From: Lichenifustis flavocetrariae
Lineage (GTDB): Bacteria; Pseudomonadota; Alphaproteobacteria; Rhizobiales; Beijerinckiaceae
Assembly (NCBI RefSeq): GCF_026130545.1
Contig: NZ_JAMOIM010000010.1
Coordinates: forward strand, 62,001-126,000
DNA length: 64,000 nucleotides
Reading direction: 5' to 3'
In this document: positions 60,207 to 64,000 of the stretch, piece by piece
Numbering within the stretch: the first letter of the stretch is position 1
Layout of the letters: each line of letters opens with the position of its first letter
Program-made: the position numbers and the translations under genes
Notes under the pieces: model-generated
What the model saw: the letters and a program-made list of their open reading frames with translations, nothing else
The model's database searches: none
What the model was told of the DNA's origin: nothing

Positions 60207-61667
60207 CTACCGCCCGGCCTCGATATCGTGCCCGCCCCAGGCCTCCCGCCGCACCTGAAGAGGGTCGGCCAATATTCTGTCCTGCAAGTCGAACAGCCGC
60301 GTGAGTCGCTCAGGCAGGCGGTAAGCGGGCCAATCCTCGCCCGGGGCGCCGGTGCGGACAAAGCTCGCCCAGGCGGCGCGCATCCGCTCCGAAAGGCCGG
60401 AACGACGGCCCGTGAGGAAGCCGCCACGCAGAGCCGCCGCGAAGAGACCGGGGAACGGCCAGAGAAAGAACAGTTCAAGAGCGTGGCAGGCCCGAAGCAG
60501 CGGATGGGCATAGTCGAAGCGGTATACCCAGGTTGGCGCGCCGCGCGCCGCATGCCGCTCGGCCCAATGCAGCGTGGGCATCACGAAATTGGCGTCGGAC
60601 CCGAGAGCGCGGTTACCTTCGGGAGTGTCAGGATAGACACGCTCCAAATTGGCGGCCACGGCGGCAGGACAGTCGCGGCGGATCACGTCGACCAGCGCCG
60701 CTCGCGTCATTCGCAGGATCTTGGGACCGGGCATGAGCCGGAACAGGACGATTTCGTCACGATTGGCGCCCGCGAGCACCGGCATGACGGGTGTTGCCCT
60801 GGCTTGAGCCTCGGCGAAGCTGGCAGGCAGCAGATCGCCATCGAACCATGGCGCAGCAGGTGAGATATTGGAAAATCGCCGTGCGACCGCCTCCTCGGCG
60901 TCGAGCAGCGCGTCGACGGCACAAGCGCGAAGGTCTAGAGCCGTGGATCCGAGATGATCGAGATAGGCATTGGCCACGGTGAGACTGGTCTCCCGCGTTT
61001 GCGCGAGGTTGAAGACGCCGCTCTGCAGGATGGCCTGCTGGAAGAGCGGCCCGGCGGCGGCGGTCAGCATCAGCAGCGAGACGATGATGGAGCCAGCCGA
61101 CTCGCCGGCGAGCGTCACCCGCTCTGGATCACCGCCGAAGCCGGCGATGTTGCGCCTGACCCAGCCGAGCGCGGCGATGACGTCATGCAGGCCCAGATTG
61201 CGGCCAAGCGTTTCGTTGCCCGACGCATCGGCCAGATTGACGAAGCCGAAGACGCCAAGCCGGTAGTTGATCGTGACCACCACGATGTCGCCGGCAGCCG
61301 CGAGCGGGCCGCCCCGATAGAGGGCGCCGCTGCCGCCCACGAAAGCGCCGCCATGCACCCAGACCATCACGGGTCGAAGCCGCTTATCGGCGGCCGGCGA
61401 CCAGATGTTGAGGTACAGGCAATCCTCGGAGAGCGTCGGCCCGAGCCGTTGTCGCCCGCCACCGAGCCATGCCATCCGCTGGGCCGCCGCGGCGCCGAAA
61501 TGCAGCGCCTCCCGGGTGCCGCGCCACGGCTGGGCCTGTTCGGGCCGACAGAACCGCAAGGGCCCCACCGGCGGCTGCGCATAAGGAACCCCGCGCCAGG
61601 CCCAAACACGATCGTCCCGGCCCCCGCGAAGCGGACCCTGCTCGGTTTCCACCACACCCTCTGTCAT
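60207..61667 (-). CDS. Type B carboxylesterase
   Basis: 486 residues, alpha/beta hydrolase. The oxyanion region [12 protein letters not shown] is near 103-115 and the nucleophile elbow GESAGS has Ser190. [11 protein letters not shown] is the family signature 2. It hydrolyses carboxylic esters; substrate unknown. No signal peptide is seen, so it is probably cytoplasmic. The ATG at 61667 follows AAGGAAAG; it is divergent from rdgB by 67 bases. Confidence 0.88.
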   Translation of the reverse strand: MTEGVVETEQGPLRGGRDDRVWAWRGVPYAQPPVGPLRFCRPEQAQPWRGTREALHFGAAAAQRMAWLGGGRQRLGPTLSEDCLYLNIWSPAADKRLRPVMVWVHGGAFVGGSGALYRGGPLAAAGDIVVVTINYRLGVFGFVNLADASGNETLGRNLGLHDVIAALGWVRRNIAGFGGDPERVTLAGESAGSIIVSLLMLTAAAGPLFQQAILQSGVFNLAQTRETSLTVANAYLDHLGSTALDLRACAVDALLDAEEAVARRFSNISPAAPWFDGDLLPASFAEAQARATPVMPVLAGANRDEIVLFRLMPGPKILRMTRAALVDVIRRDCPAAVAANLERVYPDTPEGNRALGSDANFVMPTLHWAERHAARGAPTWVYRFDYAHPLLRACHALELFFLWPFPGLFAAALRGGFLTGRRSGLSERMRAAWASFVRTGAPGEDWPAYRLPERLTRLFDLQDRILADPLQVRREAWGGHDIEAGR

Positions 61668-61734
61668 CCGCTTTCCTTCATGGCCCACGAATGGCATTGA
61701 GGGCTCGACTGCCTCTCGAACCGAAAGTGACTTC

Positions 61735-62367
61735 ATGCCGCCCCTCACCCGGCTCGTCATCGCCACCCACAATGCCGGCAAGCTCCGCGAGATGGGCGAA
61801 CTGCTGGCGCCCTATGGCATCGACACGGTTTCGGCAGGCGAACTCGGCCTGCCGGAACCCGAAGAGACCGGAACGACCTTCGTGGCCAATGCCCTCCTCA
61901 AGGCCGAAGCCGCGGTGGCCGCCTCCGGACTGCCGGCGCTCGCCGACGATTCGGGATTGTGCGTCGATGCGCTCGACGGCGCACCGGGCATCTACTCCGC
62001 CCGCTGGGCCGGCCCGTCCAAGGATTTCGCCGACGCCATGGCTCGGATCAACGGCCTGCTCGACGAGAAGGGACTCGCCCCCGCCGAGCGGCGCGGGCAT
62101 TTCGTGGCGGCGCTCGCGCTCGTCTGGCCGGACGGGAGCCAGGAGATCGTGGAAGGCAAGGTCTTTGGACAGCTCGTCACCCCACGTGGACCGCTCGGCT
62201 TCGGCTATGATCCCATGTTTTTGCCCGATGGGTACGACCGAACTTTCGGGGAGATGAGCGCGGAGGCGAAGCACGGCATCCCGGCTGACGGAAGCGAAGC
62301 GCTGTCGCATCGGGCACGTGCTTTCCAGATGTTGGCGCGGCGGTGTTTCTCGCCAGCGCCGCGGTGA
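61735..62367 (+). CDS. rdgB: Non-canonical purine NTP pyrophosphatase (RdgB/HAM1)
   Basis: 210 residues. Removes dITP and XTP from the nucleotide pool. The N-terminal block [40 protein letters not shown], and C-terminal YDPMFLP and LSHRARAF are the family signatures. The next gene starts inside its 3-prime end (overlap of 25 bases), so the two are coupled. Confidence 0.95.
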   Translation: MPPLTRLVIATHNAGKLREMGELLAPYGIDTVSAGELGLPEPEETGTTFVANALLKAEAAVAASGLPALADDSGLCVDALDGAPGIYSARWAGPSKDFADAMARINGLLDEKGLAPAERRGHFVAALALVWPDGSQEIVEGKVFGQLVTPRGPLGFGYDPMFLPDGYDRTFGEMSAEAKHGIPADGSEALSHRARAFQMLARRCFSPAPR

Positions 62368-63002
62368 CGACGCCGGACGATCCTCCGATCTGGCCGGCAC
62401 TGACGCTGGCCGCCATCATCGCGGCCGCGGCCTGGGTGGGCGTCGGATTGGAATTTGCCATCGCCCTTGGCCGCTGGGGGTCTGCGGCCCTGGCTCTCTG
62501 GTCGCTGTTGCGATTTTTCACGATCACGACGAATCTGCTCATCGCGCTGGTGTTCACCGGCATTGCGGCGGGCCGCGTTCACTTCGCCCAGTCCTGGATC
62601 ACGGCCGGGCTCGGACTGTCGATCCTGCTCGTCGGCATCGTGTTCAAGCTTCTGCTGGAAGGGGTCGTCGCAGTCGACAGCGCACTCGGGAACGCGCTGT
62701 TGCATCGCGTCACGCCGGTGCTGGTGCCGCTGTTCTGGCTGGCCTTCACGCCGAAGGGCCGGCTGCGTGCCACCACCCCGCTGCTCTGGGTCGCCTACCC
62801 GGTCGGGTATTTCGCCTATGCGCTCATCCGAGGCGCATGGGGCGGCATCTATCCCTATCCGTTCATGGATGTGGCGGCGATCGGATGGGGACGGACCGCC
62901 ATCAACGCGCTGGTGATCGGCCTCGGCTTCACGGTCACGGGTTTCTTCTGGGTCTGGCTCGACCGCATTCTCGCGGGCCGGCGTCCCGTTCTCATCAGGT
63001 AG
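62343..63002 (+). CDS. Pr6Pr family membrane protein
   Basis: 219 residues with about six hydrophobic segments. [20 protein letters not shown] and [20 protein letters not shown], with conserved Tyr/Pro positions between, are those of the Pr6Pr family. No function is established. It starts at GTG 62343 within rdgB. The dehydratase gene starts 4 bases after its stop, making a three-gene operon. Confidence 0.72.
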   Translation: MFLASAAVTTPDDPPIWPALTLAAIIAAAAWVGVGLEFAIALGRWGSAALALWSLLRFFTITTNLLIALVFTGIAAGRVHFAQSWITAGLGLSILLVGIVFKLLLEGVVAVDSALGNALLHRVTPVLVPLFWLAFTPKGRLRATTPLLWVAYPVGYFAYALIRGAWGGIYPYPFMDVAAIGWGRTAINALVIGLGFTVTGFFWVWLDRILAGRRPVLIR

Positions 63003-63006
63003 GCTC

Positions 63007-63996
63007 ATGCTCCAGGACCCTCTCGCGATCGATTTCGCGGACATTCAGGCCGCCGCCGGGCGGATCGCCGGTCACGCTGTCCGGACTCCGCTCCTCAGCC
63101 ACCCGGACCTCGATGCCCGCACGGGCGGACGTGTGTTCCTGAAGGCCGAACCGCTGCAGCGCACCGGCTCTTTCAAGTTTCGCGGCGCCTTTAACCGGAT
63201 CGCGCAGATTGACCGGGCCCTGACGCCCGGCGGCGTCGTGGCCTTCTCGTCGGGCAATCACGGCCAGGCGGTCGCCGCGACGGCGCGCCATTTCGGCCTT
63301 CCGGCCACGATCGTCATGCCGGCCGACGCGCCAGCCATCAAGGTCGAGCTCACGCGCAGCCACGGCGCGACGATCGTGCTCTACGACCGGTTCGGCGAGG
63401 ACCGGGCCGCCATCGCGGCGCGCATCATCGCCGAGACGGGCGCCGTGCTGGTGCCGCCCTATGACGACCCGAATGTGATCGCCGGACAAGGGACCGTCGG
63501 GCTGGAGATCATGGAGGATCTGGCCGCCCTCGGTTTCGTGCCGGATCTGGTGCTGTGCTGCTGCGGCGGCGGCGGCCTGATCGCGGGCGTCGCGACGGCG
63601 GTGCGGGCGCAGGCGCCGGAGGCCGCGATCTATGCGGTCGAGCCGGAAGCCTTCGACGACACGGCCCGCTCATTGGCCAGCGGCACGCCCGAGCGCAATG
63701 CGCCCGGCGGCACGACGATCTGCGACGCCATCGTCACGCCGACACCCGGGCAGCTGACCTTCCCGATCAACCGTCGCCTGCTGGCGGGCGGACTGCGGGT
63801 GAGTGACGACGAGGTTCGCGGCGCCGTGGTCTATGCGATCCGGCACCTCAAAGTCGTGGTCGAGCCCGGCGGCGCCGTCGCGCTTGCGGCGCTGCTGGCC
63901 GGGAAGATCGATTTGAGTGGGAAAGTGGTCGTTGCGGTGCTGTCCGGCGGGAATATGGATGGAGCGTTGCTGTCGGGTATTCTCGCGGAACCGTGA
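63007..63996 (+). CDS. PLP-dependent threonine/serine dehydratase
   Basis: 329 residues, fold-type II PLP enzyme. The Schiff-base lysine is K57 in GSFKFRGA; SSGNHGQAVAATAR and CCCGGGGLIAG hold the phosphate and asparagine contacts. There is no C-terminal ACT-like regulatory domain, so it is of the catabolic dehydratase/serine racemase-like type and not biosynthetic IlvA. Substrate may be threonine, serine or a 3-hydroxyamino acid; the context does not decide. The last complete gene in the window. Confidence 0.88.
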   Translation: MLQDPLAIDFADIQAAAGRIAGHAVRTPLLSHPDLDARTGGRVFLKAEPLQRTGSFKFRGAFNRIAQIDRALTPGGVVAFSSGNHGQAVAATARHFGLPATIVMPADAPAIKVELTRSHGATIVLYDRFGEDRAAIAARIIAETGAVLVPPYDDPNVIAGQGTVGLEIMEDLAALGFVPDLVLCCCGGGGLIAGVATAVRAQAPEAAIYAVEPEAFDDTARSLASGTPERNAPGGTTICDAIVTPTPGQLTFPINRRLLAGGLRVSDDEVRGAVVYAIRHLKVVVEPGGAVALAALLAGKIDLSGKVVVAVLSGGNMDGALLSGILAEP

Positions 63997-64000
63997 AGCG

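Overview
This 64 kb, GC-rich window is a piece of an alphaproteobacterial chromosome, most likely from the order Hyphomicrobiales (Rhizobiales). Several features point the same way: a TIGR02300 (FYDLN-acid) protein divergent from aroA-cmk, a CP4-like (class II) AroA, a PdhS-type histidine kinase, PmtA, two phasins and PhaB (a polyhydroxybutyrate producer), and a dnaK promoter that matches the alphaproteobacterial RpoH consensus. The family cannot be fixed from this window. I saw no rRNA, tRNA, CRISPR array, intact insertion sequence or prophage.

Layout. 0-5.5 kb: start of an AI-2E-type permease, aspartate ammonia-lyase, a secreted PEP-CTERM-like protein, a frameshifted DUF1203 gene, a UbiH-type hydroxylase and an XRE regulator. 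5.7-14.8 kb: housekeeping genes (cmk, aroA, TIGR02300, yggS, an NnrU-like protein, a metallophosphoesterase, an FtsK lacking membrane segments, a UDP-glucuronate epimerase-like enzyme). 14.9-20.9 kb: a tandem HD-GYP protein, an intact VapBC-type toxin-antitoxin pair, lpdA and a soluble hybrid histidine kinase. 21.0-24.9 kb: the most distinctive block, a WbmS-like deacetylase followed by a translationally coupled FkbH-like / acyl carrier protein / GNAT / VOC cassette, which looks like an acyl-decoration module for a surface glycan or small metabolite. 25-29.3 kb: cytochrome c, a glycosyltransferase, an MFS exporter and ManC. 29.4-32.1 kb: prfC and two phasins. 32.4-37.8 kb: PdhS-like kinase, PmtA with a membrane partner, and dnaJ. 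38.1-42.5 kb: dnaK with terminator and heat-shock promoter, mtnP and apt (adenine/methylthioadenosine salvage), and a VapBC pair whose toxin is frameshifted. 42.7-45.6 kb: the lutABC lactate oxidation operon. 45.6-54.1 kb: GNAT-rhodanese opposite an FtrA-type regulator, a secreted LamG-like protein, an L,D-transpeptidase, two kinds of intergenic repeat, an aldo-keto reductase, pyrF, a TetR regulator and a stress-protein-like gene. 54.3-58.3 kb: two glycosyltransferases and a Wzx-type flippase. 58.3-64 kb: an SDR, phaB, a carboxylesterase, rdgB, a Pr6Pr membrane protein and a serine/threonine dehydratase.

Common threads. Several loci serve the cell surface: ManC, the epimerase, two GT clusters, the flippase, the FkbH cassette, the L,D-transpeptidase and the PEP-CTERM-like protein. 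Polyhydroxybutyrate is represented by PhaB and two phasins, with a TGC-rich palindrome upstream of one phasin that fits a PhaR operator. Two small-indel frameshifts (DUF1203 near 3551, vapC near 42192) could be real decay or sequence errors; in both cases the intact reading can be restored by adding one or two bases.
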